Shown one piece after another: positions 23,104 through 23,119 of a stretch of 23,119 nucleotides of DNA. Made by a program: the position numbers and the translations under genes. This DNA is from an uncultured Muribaculaceae bacterium (GTDB lineage Bacteria > Bacteroidota > Bacteroidia > Bacteroidales > Muribaculaceae). The notes below the pieces were generated by a model, which worked only from the letters and a program-made list of their open reading frames with translations, was not told the DNA's origin and searched no databases. How positions within the stretch are numbered: position 1 is the first letter of the stretch; each line of letters begins with the position of its first letter. The stretch spans positions 1 through 23,119 of the forward strand of contig CAJUHX010000030.1 in the NCBI GenBank assembly GCA_910586455.1, in the 5' to 3' direction.

Positions 23104-23119
23104 TAGGTGTATTTGTCGG

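Overview
The window looks like a chromosomal stretch from a Bacteroidales bacterium, most likely of the Muribaculaceae or a close relative. The evidence for the order is threefold. Intergenic gaps carry the Bacteroidetes promoter (TTTG, 18-20 nt, TAnnTTTG). Start codons are preceded by A/T-rich sequence rather than Shine-Dalgarno motifs. Several families are typical of the group: a DUF5686 outer-membrane protein, a DUF5106-like thioredoxin-fold protein, a primary sigma factor lacking region 1.1, and a NusB longer than in other phyla. The family-level placement is inference. I see no phage, IS element, CRISPR array, rRNA or tRNA.

Layout. Positions 2-1575 hold the 3' part of a large secreted or surface protein, then a thioredoxin-like protein with a CxxC motif. 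Just behind the latter lies a compact pair of inverted hairpins (1582-1667) that resembles a REPIN. Positions 1767-3955 are a two-gene ABC exporter of the NatAB type. Positions 4116-4976 are rpoD, ending at a bidirectional terminator. The minus-strand block 5058-9249 reads, in transcription order: an HtrA/DegP protease, two overlapping YtxH-like small membrane proteins, a YqjE-type holin-like membrane protein, an 85-residue basic protein, PrmA, and a small beta-barrel. Positions 9485-12878 hold an NlpC/P60 lipoprotein and an 840-residue DUF5686 protein, each with its own promoter. Positions 12879-14280 are visibly richer in A+T and carry a small lipoprotein and a metallophosphoesterase. Positions 14380-19144 form an operon sppA-lpxK-purine nucleoside phosphorylase-thiL, closed by a terminator. 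Positions 19303-23047 form an operon nusB-yajC-ybbR-coaE-small membrane protein.

Most genes are core housekeeping: transcription (rpoD, nusB), envelope biogenesis and quality control (lpxK, sppA, yajC, ybbR, htrA, NlpC/P60), cofactor metabolism (thiL, coaE), purine salvage, and ribosomal protein methylation (prmA). I did not find a new defence or mobile system. The observations I would follow up are four. Two consecutive genes have start codons exactly 4 nt behind a textbook -7 box, which implies leaderless mRNAs. NusB appears to carry an internal duplication. The REPIN-like element sits at the end of a thioredoxin-like gene that looks shortened. The purine nucleoside phosphorylase has Asp at the position of human Asn243.
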